DNA from: an uncultured Verrucomicrobiota bacterium
GTDB lineage: Bacteria > Verrucomicrobiota > Kiritimatiellia > RFP12 > UBA3636
Assembly (NCBI GenBank): GCA_946534105.1
Contig: CAMNCG010000006.1
Span: forward strand, 1-43,736
DNA length: 43,736 nt
Direction: 5' to 3'
Part shown: positions 25,514 to 34,031 of the stretch, piece by piece
Position numbering within the stretch: the first letter of the stretch is position 1
Layout of the letters: every line of letters starts with the position of its first letter
Made by a program: the position numbers and the translations under genes
The notes under the pieces: generated by a model
Told to the model about the DNA's origin: nothing
The model's database searches: none
The model's input: only the letters and a program-made list of their open reading frames with translations

Positions 25514-26815
25514 TCAGCGGGCGGGGCCGAGCTCGCGGTCGAAGATTTCGCCGATGTGGGTGAAGCTGTTTTCGGGACGGCAGATGGCGTCGAGGTCGGC
25601 CGGGGAGAGGTGCGCCGAAACGTCGGGGTCGGCGGCGAGGAGCGCCTTGTAGTCCGTCCCCTCGGCCCACGACTGCATGGCGAGCTTCTGCACGAGATCG
25701 TACGCGGTCTCGCGCAGGAGGCCGCGTTCGACGAGCGCGAGCATGACCCGCTGCGCGTAGACGAGGTTGTGGCTCATGTCCATCGAGCGGCGCATGTTCT
25801 CCGGGTGGACGATCAGGCCGGAAAGGATGAAGTCGACGCGCTCGAACATGTAGTCGAGGAGCGTCGTGCCGTCGGGAATGATGACGCGTTCGGCCGACGA
25901 GTGCGAGATGTCGCGCTCGTGCCAGAGCGCGACGTCCTCGAGGGCGGTGACGGCGTAGCCGCGCAGGACGCGTGCGAGGCCGCAGACGTTTTCGCTCTTC
26001 ACGGGGTTGCGCTTGTGCGGCATCGTCGAGGATCCCTTCTGACCCTTGCCGAACGGCTCCTCCGCCTCCCGCAGCTCCGTGCGCTGGCAGTGACGGACTT
26101 CGAGCGCGATCTTTTCGAGACAGGCGCCGACGATCGCGATCGTGCACATGAGCTCCGCGTGCCGGTCGCGCTGGAGAACCTGCGTGGAGACCGACGCGGG
26201 CTCGAGCCCGAGCGCCTTGCAGACGTGCTTTTCCACGGCCGGGTCGATGTTGCCGTAGTTGCCGACGGCGCCGCTGAGCTTGCCGACGCGCATCGTCTCG
26301 GCCGCCTGTTCGAGGCGGCGGAGGCAGCGGCGCATGTCGCTGTGCCACAGGAGGAACTTCATGCCGAACGTCGTCGGCTCGGCGTGCACGCCGTGGGTGC
26401 GGCCCATGACGGGCTGGTCCTTCCAGCGGCGCGCCTGCGTTTCGAGCGTGGAGAGGAGCTTCTTGCAGTCGGCGACGAGGATTTCCATCGCGTGGCGGAT
26501 GTTCACCGCGTAGGCGGTGTCCACGACGTCGGTGGAGGTGAGGCCGTAGTGGAGCCACTTGGAGTCTTCGCCGAGGCTCTTCGCGACGGTGCGCGTGAAG
26601 GCGACGACGTCGTGGTGCGTGCTCTTCTCCAGTTCGTTGATCTCCTCGACGGTGAAGCGGGCGTTTTTGCGCATGCGCGCGGCGGTGCCGGCGGGGACTT
26701 TGCCGAGTTTTTCCCACGCTTCCGTGGCGGCGATTTCAACGTCCAGCCAGACGCCGAACTTGTGTTCGAGCGTCCAGATGGCGGCCATTTCGGGGCGGCT
26801 GTAGCGGTCGATCAT
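25514..26815 (-). CDS. purB: Adenylosuccinate lyase
   Basis: This 433-residue fumarase/aspartase-superfamily enzyme cleaves SAICAR and adenylosuccinate to release fumarate in purine synthesis. Signature GSSTMPHKRNP is at 261-271 with the catalytic Ser loop. STHHDV (65-70) and GRTHG (138-142) supply active-site His residues. Length and motif order fit PurB. It lies 23 bp downstream of the carboxyltransferase and 83 bp upstream of addB, probably in one transcript with both. Confidence 0.95.
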   Translation of the reverse strand: MIDRYSRPEMAAIWTLEHKFGVWLDVEIAATEAWEKLGKVPAGTAARMRKNARFTVEEINELEKSTHHDVVAFTRTVAKSLGEDSKWLHYGLTSTDVVDTAYAVNIRHAMEILVADCKKLLSTLETQARRWKDQPVMGRTHGVHAEPTTFGMKFLLWHSDMRRCLRRLEQAAETMRVGKLSGAVGNYGNIDPAVEKHVCKALGLEPASVSTQVLQRDRHAELMCTIAIVGACLEKIALEVRHCQRTELREAEEPFGKGQKGSSTMPHKRNPVKSENVCGLARVLRGYAVTALEDVALWHERDISHSSAERVIIPDGTTLLDYMFERVDFILSGLIVHPENMRRSMDMSHNLVYAQRVMLALVERGLLRETAYDLVQKLAMQSWAEGTDYKALLAADPDVSAHLSPADLDAICRPENSFTHIGEIFDRELGPAR

Positions 26816-26838
26816 GGTTGGAAGGTCCGGTGGGGGGC

Positions 26839-28851
26839 TTACGGTCGGGGGGCCGCGGGAGAGGAGGAAGGCTCGTCGTACTGGATGACGGCGTAGGGCG
26901 CGCCCTTCTGGACGGTGTCGCCGGTCTTGACGAGGAAGCGCACGAGCTTGCCGGGCTTTTCGACCTTGATCTGGTTGAACATCTTCATCGCCTCCAGAAT
27001 GCAGACGGTCTGCCCGGCCTTGACGGCGGCGCCTTCCTCGACGAGGTTCGGCGCGTTGAGGCCGTTGGAGCGGTAGAACGTGCCGGTGAGCGGGGCCTTG
27101 AGCGTTTCGCCCTCGGATGCGGCGGCCTGCGGGGTCGGCGCCGCGGCCTGCGGAACCGGCGCCGACGGATCGGGAGCGGGGCCGGCGGAAGGCGCGGAGG
27201 CCTCGCGGATCGCCTGCGGGGCCGCGGAGGCGTTCGTCAGGGAGACGTTCACGTCGCCGCGGCGGATGACGAGCTCGCTGAAGCCGAGGTTCTTCACCGT
27301 GGCGAGGAGCCCTTCGAGCGCCGGGTAGTCGGCCGGGGCCATGAGCGGCTGGGCGGGGAGGGCGACCGGGGCGGCGTCCGCCTTGCGCTTCTTCTCCTCC
27401 TCGTCGGCCGGAATTGGCGGGCGGGTGGCGGGCGGCGCGGCGCGCCACTGGAAGTAGGAAAGGGCGGGTTCGGGGAAGAGGCAGTAGGAAAGGATGTCCT
27501 CTTCCGACTTGATGAGCGCCGGATCGACGGCGTCCACCGCGTGCGGGAGCATGGGCGGGAGGGCGTCGGCGGGGCGGCCGGTGATCGGCTTGGCCTTGCC
27601 GAGGATCTTCCTGGCGAGCTTGGCTTCGATCGGGGCGGGAGAGCGGCCGTAGAGGCCGCGGACGTAGTTCTTCGTCTCTTCGGCGACCATCTCGTAGCGC
27701 TTGCCGGCGAGGACGTTCAGCACGGCCTGGACGCCGACGATCTGGGAGGTGGGGGTGACGAGCGGCGGGTAGCCGAGGTCGGCGCGGACGCGCGGCACTT
27801 CGTCCATGACGTCCCCGATGCGGTCCAGCGCGCCCTGCTGCGAAAGCTGCGAGCGGAGATTCGAAATCATGCCGCCGGGGATCTTGTGGCGCAGAATGCC
27901 CGGGTCGATGATGTCGTGCATCCGGTGCGCGGGTTCGCGCATCGGGCGCAGACCCTTGAAGAAGCGGTTCGCCTCGGCGATGCGGTCCATGTCGAGCTTC
28001 GGCGCGACCGCGCTGTCGGCGAAGATCGCGGCGATCGTCTCCACCGGGGGCTGGGAGGAAAATCCGGCCATCGACGAGACGGCGCAGTCCACGGCGCCGG
28101 CGCCGGCGAGGGCCGAGGCGAGGTACGTCGCCGTGGCCATGCCGCTCGTCGCGTGGGAGTGGACCTGGATCGGGATCGTGATTTCCTTGCAGAGGGCGGA
28201 GACGAGGCGGCGGGCGTCGAGCGGCGCGAGGATGCCGGCCATGTCCTTGATGCAGATGGAGTCGACGCCCATCTGCTCCTGTTCCTTCGCGATGCGGACG
28301 AACTCCTCGATCGTGTGGACCGGGGAGACCGTGTACGCGATCGTGCCCTGCGCGTGGGCGCCGTATTTCTTGATGAACTTGACCGACTTCTCGATGTTGC
28401 GGTTGTCGTTCAGCGCGTCGAAGGTGCGGAAGATGTCGATGCCGTTCGAGGCCGCGAGCGCGATGAAACGCTCCAGCAGGTCGTCCGGGTAGTTGTGGTA
28501 GCCGAGCACGTTCTGGCCGCGGATCAGCATCTGCAGCGGCGTGTTCTTCGCGTGCGCCTTGATTTCGCGGAGGCGTTCCCACGGGTTTTCGCGGAGGAAT
28601 CGGAGGCACACGTCGAACGTGGCGCCGCCCCAGCATTCCAGCGAGTAGTAGCCGGTGCCGTCGATGACGTCGATGATTTCGAGGATGTCCTTCGTCCGGA
28701 TGCGGGTGGCCCAGAGCGACTGCGGGGCGTCGCGGAGCGTCGTGTCGGTGATGCGGAGCGGAACGCGGTTGCCGAGCAGCACGGCGTCGTCGATCGGCGC
28801 GACGCGCTGCGGTCCCGGGGCGGAGATCTTCTTGGTCTTTGTCTTTTTCAT
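26839..28851 (-). CDS. Carboxyltransferase fused to an AccB-type biotin carboxyl carrier domain
   Basis: This 670-residue protein has a canonical OadA/PycB-type carboxyltransferase barrel (DTTLRDAPQS with D41, then IKDMAG and VHSHATSG) and the PYC/OADA domain. The C-terminal third reads like AccB of acetyl-CoA carboxylase: a ..LLATVKNLGFSELVIRRGDV.. segment, a Pro/Ala linker, then LTGTFYRSN and CILEAMKMFNQI with biotinylated K623. It may be pyruvate carboxylase subunit B or a soluble oxaloacetate decarboxylase. A separate biotin carboxylase would be needed for carboxylation and none is in the window. It differs clearly from the OadA at 3416. An extended -10 lies at the end of rsmA. Confidence 0.85.
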   Translation of the reverse strand: MKKTKTKKISAPGPQRVAPIDDAVLLGNRVPLRITDTTLRDAPQSLWATRIRTKDILEIIDVIDGTGYYSLECWGGATFDVCLRFLRENPWERLREIKAHAKNTPLQMLIRGQNVLGYHNYPDDLLERFIALAASNGIDIFRTFDALNDNRNIEKSVKFIKKYGAHAQGTIAYTVSPVHTIEEFVRIAKEQEQMGVDSICIKDMAGILAPLDARRLVSALCKEITIPIQVHSHATSGMATATYLASALAGAGAVDCAVSSMAGFSSQPPVETIAAIFADSAVAPKLDMDRIAEANRFFKGLRPMREPAHRMHDIIDPGILRHKIPGGMISNLRSQLSQQGALDRIGDVMDEVPRVRADLGYPPLVTPTSQIVGVQAVLNVLAGKRYEMVAEETKNYVRGLYGRSPAPIEAKLARKILGKAKPITGRPADALPPMLPHAVDAVDPALIKSEEDILSYCLFPEPALSYFQWRAAPPATRPPIPADEEEKKRKADAAPVALPAQPLMAPADYPALEGLLATVKNLGFSELVIRRGDVNVSLTNASAAPQAIREASAPSAGPAPDPSAPVPQAAAPTPQAAASEGETLKAPLTGTFYRSNGLNAPNLVEEGAAVKAGQTVCILEAMKMFNQIKVEKPGKLVRFLVKTGDTVQKGAPYAVIQYDEPSSSPAAPRP

Positions 28852-28930
28852 GTGGCGTGACGAATCAAAGGGGGACGCGGCGCGGTGGCGCGGAGAGGGA
28901 AAAACGGACGGGATGCACGCGCGGTCGCGA

Positions 28931-28939
28931 AGTCTAGCA
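28931..28939 (-). promoter_or_regulatory. Extended -10 element upstream of the carboxyltransferase
   Basis: On the minus strand TGC (28937-28939) plus TAGACT (28931-28936) forms an extended -10 without a good -35. The TAG of the hexamer is also the stop codon of rsmA. The predicted leader is about 75 nt. Confidence 0.4.
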
Positions 28940-29815
28940 CAGAAACGGTTCTCCGGCGCCCGTCCAGGCGGCGGCGAAACGGAGCCACGCTTCGAGGGAG
29001 AGGTCTTCGGGGCGGGCGGCCGGCGGGAGGCCGGCCGCGGCGAGGGCCGCGCGGACGAAGTCCGGGTCGCGGGAGAGCGGCCCGGCGGAGCGGAGCGAAG
29101 AGGCGAGCTGCTTGCGCCGGTGGAGGAAGGCCGCCTTCACGAGGGCGTCGAACCGCGCGGCTTCGGCGGGCGGGAGCTCGTGGCGGCGGTGGCGGAGGAG
29201 CACGACGACGGAGGAGGTGACATCCGGGCGCGGCACGAAGCACGACGGCGAGACGTCGCGCGCGAGCGACACGTCGTAGCGGCGCTGGAGCGCGACGGAG
29301 ACGGAGCCGCGGTCGGGTGCGCCTTCGCGCGCCGCGAAACGCAGCCCGACCTCCTTCTGGAGCAGCAGCACCATTCGCTCCGGCGGGCGGCGGCACGTGG
29401 CGGCGTCGAGCACGACGCGGGTGCCCACGGAATAGGGAAGGTTGGAGACGAGATGCGTCGCGCCGGCCTCGAAAAGCGCGGCGAGGTCCGTCTCCAGCGC
29501 GTCGCCGCGGACGAGCGAAAAGCGAGGTTCACCGGCGAAGCGCTCTTCAAGGAGCGGTTGGAGCGCGGAGTCCTTCTCGATGGCCGTCACGCGCGCGCCG
29601 GCCCGCAGGAGGCGCGTCGTGAGCGCGCCGAGGCCGGGCCCGACCTCGACGACGCCCGTGCCGGGGACGATCCGGGCCTCGTCGACGATGCGGTCGAGGA
29701 CGTTGCCGTCCGCGAGGAAGTTCTGCCCGAGCGCCTTGCTCGGGCGGATGCCTCGGTCGCGGAGCAGTGCGGAGACGTCGCGCGGGGATTCGTCCCGGAA
29801 ATCAGGAGGAAACAT
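28934..29815 (-). CDS. rsmA: 16S rRNA dimethyladenosine transferase
   Basis: This 293-residue SAM-dependent methyltransferase dimethylates the two adjacent adenines in the 3' terminal hairpin of 16S rRNA. Family motifs are SKALGQNFLAD (26-36), the SAM-binding EVGPGLGALT (57-66) and catalytic NLPYSV (125-130). The C-terminal helical domain is present. The start overlaps the end of the VanZ-like gene by 14 bp, suggesting joint expression. Confidence 0.94.
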   Translation of the reverse strand: MFPPDFRDESPRDVSALLRDRGIRPSKALGQNFLADGNVLDRIVDEARIVPGTGVVEVGPGLGALTTRLLRAGARVTAIEKDSALQPLLEERFAGEPRFSLVRGDALETDLAALFEAGATHLVSNLPYSVGTRVVLDAATCRRPPERMVLLLQKEVGLRFAAREGAPDRGSVSVALQRRYDVSLARDVSPSCFVPRPDVTSSVVVLLRHRRHELPPAEAARFDALVKAAFLHRRKQLASSLRSAGPLSRDPDFVRAALAAAGLPPAARPEDLSLEAWLRFAAAWTGAGEPFLC

Positions 29816-30251
29816 CGCTTTTCGGCGGAACGCGCCGGAGGAGGAAAAACGCGGGAAGAAGCGCGCCCGCGGCGGCGCCGGCGGCGTTGTGGGCGGCGTC
29901 GCCCCACGACGCGGAGCGGTTGACGAACGGGGTCGCCTGGAGAAGCTCCAGGACGCCGCCGAGGAGGGTGAAGAAGGCGAACGCCGCCGCGCGCGTCGCG
30001 GCGTTCGCGGACTCGCGCTTCACGCGGGCCGCGAGGAAAAGCGCCGTGAGCGCGGCGTACGCGAAGGCGTGGAAGGCGTGGTCGCGCGCCTGCACTTCGG
30101 CGGAAAACGCGGCGTCCACCGCGGCGCGCGGAAGAAGCGAAAGCGCCAAAATCGCGGCGAGGGCCGAGAAAAACGCCGTGTTGCGGACGGGGACGCTGCG
30201 GAAGACGTCGCGGGCAGCGCGCGTGACGGCGTTTTCCGGGATGCGTTTCAC
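29802..30251 (-). CDS. VanZ-like family membrane protein
   Basis: A GTG start at 30251 with GGAG upstream gives 149 residues. Several hydrophobic segments are visible (about 22-40, 57-76, 85-105 and 125-140), with HAFHAFAYAALTALF, GGVLELLQ and [18 protein letters not shown], which match the VanZ-like pattern. The function of such proteins is poorly defined (envelope or glycopeptide-related). A longer frame upstream is Pro/Ser/Arg-rich and unlikely to be translated. Confidence 0.72.
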   Translation of the reverse strand: MKRIPENAVTRAARDVFRSVPVRNTAFFSALAAILALSLLPRAAVDAAFSAEVQARDHAFHAFAYAALTALFLAARVKRESANAATRAAAFAFFTLLGGVLELLQATPFVNRSASWGDAAHNAAGAAAGALLPAFFLLRRVPPKSDVSS

Positions 30252-30264
30252 GGGACTTCTCCGT

Positions 30265-31398
30265 TCAGTTCTGCCGGGCGACGAGCACGGCGGAGAGCGC
30301 GAGGCACGCCACGACGGGCGCGCCGACGATCCAGTGCGCGGAAAAGGCGGGGTTCTTCGCGAGCGATTCGCCGGTGATGCAGAAGAAGTAGAACGCGCCG
30401 GCGGTGGCGAGCGAAATCGCAAGGCCGGCCGAGGACTCGCGGCGGTGGCTCTGGATGCCGAGCGGGATGCCGACGAGCACGAAACAGACGCACGCGAGGG
30501 CGAGCGTGGTGCGGACCGCGAGCTCGGCCTTGGCGCGCGAGAGGTTTCGCTTCTCCCGTTCGTCGGCGGGCGGATGGAGGCGCGAAATCGCGATGTCGCG
30601 CATGAGCTCCCAGGAGTACAGGTCCTTGGTGCGGCGGCGGACGGGCCCGGACGATCCGGGACCCGTCTGCGCCTGCTGCGACGCGGCGACGGACTTGTCG
30701 CCGGAAATCGCGGCGAGCGGGAGCGACCACGTGGAGGCGCGCAGGATCCCGGGTCGGTCCTCGCGCACCGGGTCGATCGTCACGTCGGCCATTTCGAGCG
30801 TGGCAACCCCCTGCGCGTTGGTGGAGACCACGGCCGACGCGGCGCGGATTTCGCGAAGCTTTCCGTTCGACATCGTTTCGTTGACGCGCAGGTCGAGGAG
30901 CCGCTCCGCGTCGCGTCGCGACACGTAGATTTCGTGTTCGCCGACCTGCGTCCAGGTGCCGGGTTCGAGAAGCGCCGTCACGTCGGTGAACTTGAAGTCG
31001 TGCCGGCGCTCGGAGCGCAGCAGCGCGGCTTCCGGGGAGACGTTTCCGTTGATCCAGAAGCACACCGCCGAGAGAACGAGCGAGAGCAGCACCGGGGTGC
31101 GCATGATCGCCGAAAGGGGCACGCCGCAGGCGCGCATGGCGGCGATTTCGCTGTCCGACGAGAGACGCGAAAAGACCAGAAGCGAGGCGACGAGCGACGC
31201 CACGGGCACCGAGTACGAGAGCGTTCCGGGGAGATTCTGGAGGAGGAACTGGACGACGAGCGCCGGGGCCATTCCGCGCGCGATGTACTTCATCGACCCG
31301 AAGAGGAGTCCGACGGTCATGACAAAGGACAGCACCGCCACCGCCATCAGGAAGGTGGCGAGAAAGTTGGAGAGAATGTAGCGGTGAAGGGTTCGCAC
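30265..31398 (-). CDS. LptF/LptG (YjgP/YjgQ) family permease
   Basis: This 377-residue inner-membrane protein has three N-terminal membrane segments (about 12-35, 58-78 and 100-118), a periplasmic beta-jellyroll-like region and three C-terminal segments (about 290-375). LQNLPGTLSYSVPVASLVASLLVFSRLSSDSEIAAMRACG is close to the family pattern for the coupling region. The protein takes part in extracting LPS for transport to the outer membrane. Only one of the usual LptF/LptG pair is present here; the second may be elsewhere. It lies between the SDR epimerase and the VanZ-like gene. Confidence 0.85.
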   Translation of the reverse strand: MRTLHRYILSNFLATFLMAVAVLSFVMTVGLLFGSMKYIARGMAPALVVQFLLQNLPGTLSYSVPVASLVASLLVFSRLSSDSEIAAMRACGVPLSAIMRTPVLLSLVLSAVCFWINGNVSPEAALLRSERRHDFKFTDVTALLEPGTWTQVGEHEIYVSRRDAERLLDLRVNETMSNGKLREIRAASAVVSTNAQGVATLEMADVTIDPVREDRPGILRASTWSLPLAAISGDKSVAASQQAQTGPGSSGPVRRRTKDLYSWELMRDIAISRLHPPADEREKRNLSRAKAELAVRTTLALACVCFVLVGIPLGIQSHRRESSAGLAISLATAGAFYFFCITGESLAKNPAFSAHWIVGAPVVACLALSAVLVARQN

Positions 31399-31441
31399 GG
31401 GAGCGGAAACGGGGCGGGGAGGCGCGCGGAGGCGGCGAGCG

Positions 31442-32479
31442 CTAGAAGAACGACCGGGCGAGGGCGAGGGCGCCCTGCTTCCAGGGGACGCGGTGCGAGA
31501 CGCCGCTGCGGCCCTCGAACTCCGAAAGGTGCGAAACGTACCAGTCGTAGTTGCGGACGAGCGCCTCGGCCGTGGAGTGCTTCGGGGCGAAGCCGAGTTT
31601 CGCGACGGCCTTGTCGACCGAGACGAACGAGTCGGTGCAGGCGGTTTCGTAGACCCACATGTAGAGCGGGGAGAGGTGCAGGGCTTCGAGCGCGCGGAGG
31701 GCGAAGATCGCCGGTTTGGCCGGGAGGCCCACGATCTTCTTGCCGAAGCCCGCGCGGTCGAGAACCGCCTGCCAGTCCTGCCGCATGGTCGTGTAGATCG
31801 TGGCGCCGATGTTGAACACGTCGTCGACGGTTTCGCGCGGAAGCGAGAGACACGCGTGGATCGCGTCGCAGAGGTCCTCGACGTCGAGCAGCTGGTAGCG
31901 GTTCGAGCCGTCGCCGATCATCGGAAAGTCGTGCCCTCGCCGCGCCCAGTCGTAGAAGAGGGCGAAGACGCCGAGGCGCTCGGGGCCGACGAACGACTTG
32001 GGGCGCACGACGGGGAGGCACAGCCCGCGGGCGCGGAATTCCGGAACGAGCGAAGTCTCCACTTCGACCTTGCACTTGCCGTACGGCCCCACGCCGTCCA
32101 TGCGGTCCGTCTCGAAGAGCGGATGGTGGTCGGGAATGCCGTAGACGGCGGTGGAGGAAATGTAGACGCAGCGGCCGATGCCGTTTTCGACGCACGCCTC
32201 GAAGACGTTGCGGGTGCCGTCCACGTCCGTGCTGCGGATTTCCTCTTCGGTGTAGAGCGGGAGGGCGGCGGCGCAGTGCACGACGGCGTCGAAGCCCCTC
32301 ATCGCCGCGGAGAGCGCGGCCTTGTCGCGGATGTCGTCGCGGAAGACTTCGAAGTCCGCTGCGTCGGGATACTCGAACGCCGCGATGTCGTACGCCGCGG
32401 AGGCGATGCCGCGCGCGCGAAGCGAGCGCATCAGATTGATGCCGAGAAAACCGGCTCCGCCGGTGACGAAAACTTTCAT
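31442..32479 (-). CDS. NAD-dependent epimerase/dehydratase (extended SDR)
   Basis: The 345-residue extended SDR has the NAD-binding motif TGGAGFLG (6-13) and an active site of S109/T110 with Y133 and K137 (YGKCK). SNRYQLLDVEDLCDAIHACL and DDVFNIG are typical downstream blocks. It acts on a nucleotide-sugar or steroid-like substrate that cannot be assigned. The ATG at 32479 is selected because the Rossmann strand begins at once (MKVFVTGG) and GGAGG is about 12 nt upstream; the longer frame would run through the terminator. Confidence 0.85.
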   Translation of the reverse strand: MKVFVTGGAGFLGINLMRSLRARGIASAAYDIAAFEYPDAADFEVFRDDIRDKAALSAAMRGFDAVVHCAAALPLYTEEEIRSTDVDGTRNVFEACVENGIGRCVYISSTAVYGIPDHHPLFETDRMDGVGPYGKCKVEVETSLVPEFRARGLCLPVVRPKSFVGPERLGVFALFYDWARRGHDFPMIGDGSNRYQLLDVEDLCDAIHACLSLPRETVDDVFNIGATIYTTMRQDWQAVLDRAGFGKKIVGLPAKPAIFALRALEALHLSPLYMWVYETACTDSFVSVDKAVAKLGFAPKHSTAEALVRNYDWYVSHLSEFEGRSGVSHRVPWKQGALALARSFF

Positions 32480-32496
32480 GGTCGATCTTGCCTCCG

Positions 32497-32531
32497 AAAA
32501 AGCGGAACGGGACCGGCGAATGGCCGGTCCC
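32497..32531 (-). terminator. Rho-independent terminator after the rpmB operon
   Basis: On the minus strand GGGACCGGC (32523-32531) and GCCGGTCCC (32509-32517) form a perfect 9-bp stem with a 5-nt loop. GTTCCGC and five U (32497-32501) follow. It lies 4 bp past the stop of the 67-residue ORF, which supports that ORF as a real gene. Confidence 0.75.
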
Positions 32532-32535
32532 GCGA

Positions 32536-32739
32536 TCAGGAAACGGCCGCGCGGAGCGCCGAAAAGGCGGCGACGGCGGCGAAGAAGACGCACAGCGCGT
32601 CGCGTTCGCGCTGCGTCGGCGCGAACGAGGCCCCGAGAAATGCACGGGCGCGCGCGCCCGACGCGCGGAATTCACCCGCGAGGGCGCGGACCGCGGAGCC
32701 GCGGCCGCGGCCGGCGGGGACGCGCCCGCGCGCCGTCAT
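32536..32739 (-). CDS. Small hypothetical protein (67 aa)
   Basis: An ATG at 32739 overlaps the stop of the zinc-ribbon gene (ATGA), and the frame ends 4 bp before a terminator. The product starts MTARGRVPAGRGRG and ends in a hydrophobic stretch, ALCVFFAAVAAFSALRAAVS, that could be one membrane helix; the middle is basic. I recognise no family. Coupling and terminator placement argue for translation. Chance opening in GC-rich DNA remains possible. Confidence 0.5.
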   Translation of the reverse strand: MTARGRVPAGRGRGSAVRALAGEFRASGARARAFLGASFAPTQRERDALCVFFAAVAAFSALRAAVS

Positions 32740-33314
32740 GACCGCGGCGTCTCGGAGCTTTCCGCGGTTTCCGGCGCGAACACTTCGGCCGCACCGGCGG
32801 CGACTTCGCGGAGCGTCGCGAGCGAGGTTTCCGCCTCGCGTACCGCGCGGGCGAGGACGGCGCGGAAGGGCGCGGCGACGAGCTCGCGGCGGTTTTCGCG
32901 GCGGCGGGCGGCGGCAAGGACCGCCGTGGCGGACTCGTGTTCTGCCGCGCGCTCGGCGAGGGCCGCGTCGCGTTCGGCTTCCAGCTCCTCGATGCGCTTC
33001 TGCGCCTTGGCGAGCGCCTGGCGCGTGTGCAGAAGCTGGGCGGAAAGCTCCTCGGGCGTCGCGTCGAAATCCTCGATTTCCATGCCTTCCGGAATCGGCA
33101 CCGTCACCGGATTGCCGCACTGCGTGCAGCGGATGACGAGCCCGGCCCCGCGCTGGTCGATAGAGAGGGACTTCGAGCAGTGGGGGCACTCGAAGACGAT
33201 GTCCGTTTCGGGAATGTCTTCGGCGTCGATTTCCTCGCTCTGCGCAAAACCCCCGGCCGGCACGTTTTCGGCTTCCGGAGAAGGTGTGGGAACGGTGGCG
33301 GGGGCTTCTTGCAT
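32736..33314 (-). CDS. Zinc-ribbon and coiled-coil protein of unknown function
   Basis: This 192-residue protein has an acidic N-terminus, a zinc ribbon with C43-x2-C46 and C63-x2-C66 (FECPHCSKSL, IRCTQCGNP), then a long Glu/Ala/Arg-rich helical region (about 88-180) that looks like a coiled coil. The domain VFECPHCSKSLSIDQRGAG resembles the ribbon found in many hypothetical proteins of the PVC group. The role is unknown. It follows rpmB by 34 bp and is coupled to a 67-residue ORF. Confidence 0.75.
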   Translation of the reverse strand: MQEAPATVPTPSPEAENVPAGGFAQSEEIDAEDIPETDIVFECPHCSKSLSIDQRGAGLVIRCTQCGNPVTVPIPEGMEIEDFDATPEELSAQLLHTRQALAKAQKRIEELEAERDAALAERAAEHESATAVLAAARRRENRRELVAAPFRAVLARAVREAETSLATLREVAAGAAEVFAPETAESSETPRS

Positions 33315-33348
33315 GGGGATCTCCGTGGGGTTGGAAACGCGGGGGCGG

Positions 33349-33609
33349 TCAGGCCTTGGCTTCGGGCGCCGGCTTGCGGACCGGCACCTTCACCACGCGG
33401 CCGGACTTGATGCAGGCGGCGCAGGCGTAGATGGTGCGCGGCGTGCCGTCGACGATCGCGCGGACGCGGTGCAGGTTGGGGAGAAAACGGCGCGGGGTGA
33501 CGGCCGTGGTGTGCAGACCGATGCCGCCCTTGGCCTTCGCGAGACCGTGGCGGACGATGTGGTTGCCGGTGTGCGGCGTCTTGCCGCAGATGGAACAGAT
33601 GCGGGACAT
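33349..33609 (-). CDS. rpmB: 50S ribosomal protein L28
   Basis: The 86-residue protein has the L28 start MSRICSICGKTPHTGN, the basic core TPRRFLPNLHRVRA and two CxxC pairs (C5/C8 and C63/C66), so it is the zinc-binding form. The C-terminus is slightly extended with Pro and Lys. AGGAG lies about 10 nt before the ATG. A matching promoter is at 33637-33665. It is the first gene of a three-gene unit. Confidence 0.95.
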   Translation of the reverse strand: MSRICSICGKTPHTGNHIVRHGLAKAKGGIGLHTTAVTPRRFLPNLHRVRAIVDGTPRTIYACAACIKSGRVVKVPVRKPAPEAKA

Positions 33610-33636
33610 GGCAGTGTATCTCCTGAAAGCGCGGTT

Positions 33637-33665
33637 AGTCTACAGAAAGGGGCCGTTCAAATCAA
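33637..33665 (-). promoter_or_regulatory. rpmB promoter
   Basis: On the minus strand TTGATT (33660-33665), a 17-nt spacer and TAGACT (33637-33642) form a sigma70-type promoter. It gives a leader of about 20 nt that contains the AGGAG ribosome-binding site. It is divergent from the tRNA promoter. Confidence 0.7.
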
Positions 33666-33700
33666 GGGAAAACTTTTTTTGCGGGGAGGGCATTTTTCGC

Positions 33701-33729
33701 TTGCATTGTTTCCGGGCGTCTGCTAACAT
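33701..33729 (+). promoter_or_regulatory. Promoter of the tRNA pair
   Basis: TTGCAT (33701-33706), a 17-nt spacer ending TGC, and TAACAT (33724-33729) lie 43 bp before the first tRNA. Confidence 0.65.
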
Positions 33730-33772
33730 TGCGCCCCGTTGCAACGCACGGAACCGTGCAAAGCGACCCCGT

Positions 33773-33850
33773 GCGCCTCTCGCCCAATTGGATCAGAGCA
33801 CCTGACTACGGATCAGGAGGTTGCAGGTTCGAACCCTGCGAGGCGCACCA
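33773..33850 (+). tRNA. tRNA-Arg(ACG)
   Basis: The acceptor stem GCGCCTC/GAGGCGC pairs perfectly. The anticodon stem CCTGA/TCAGG holds the loop CTACGGA with anticodon ACG at 33808-33810. The T-stem GCAGG/CCTGC encloses TTCGAAC. CCA is encoded. The D-stem has one C-A mismatch. A34 would be edited to inosine by TadA, as is usual for this tRNA. Confidence 0.95.
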
Positions 33851-33855
33851 CTTTC

Positions 33856-33932
<77 letters not shown>

Positions 33933-33938
33933 AATTGG

Positions 33939-33970
33939 AAACGCCGCGGACTTGCGTCCGCGGCGTTTTT
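33939..33970 (+). terminator. Rho-independent terminator after the tRNA pair
   Basis: A perfect stem of 10 bp, ACGCCGCGGA/TCCGCGGCGT, with a 6-nt loop is followed by TTTT, starting 7 bp after the initiator tRNA. It also bounds the convergent FAD oxidoreductase gene. Confidence 0.9.
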
Positions 33971-34031
33971 CTTTCCGCCCGCGCGCCGCGGGCCGCCCGG
34001 GGAGGCGGCGCGCGGCGCGCGGAGGTGCGTT

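Noticed and set aside
22578-25652. Long rightward open frame opposite addB
   Set aside because: Shadow frame caused by GC-rich codon positions; no domain or start signal.
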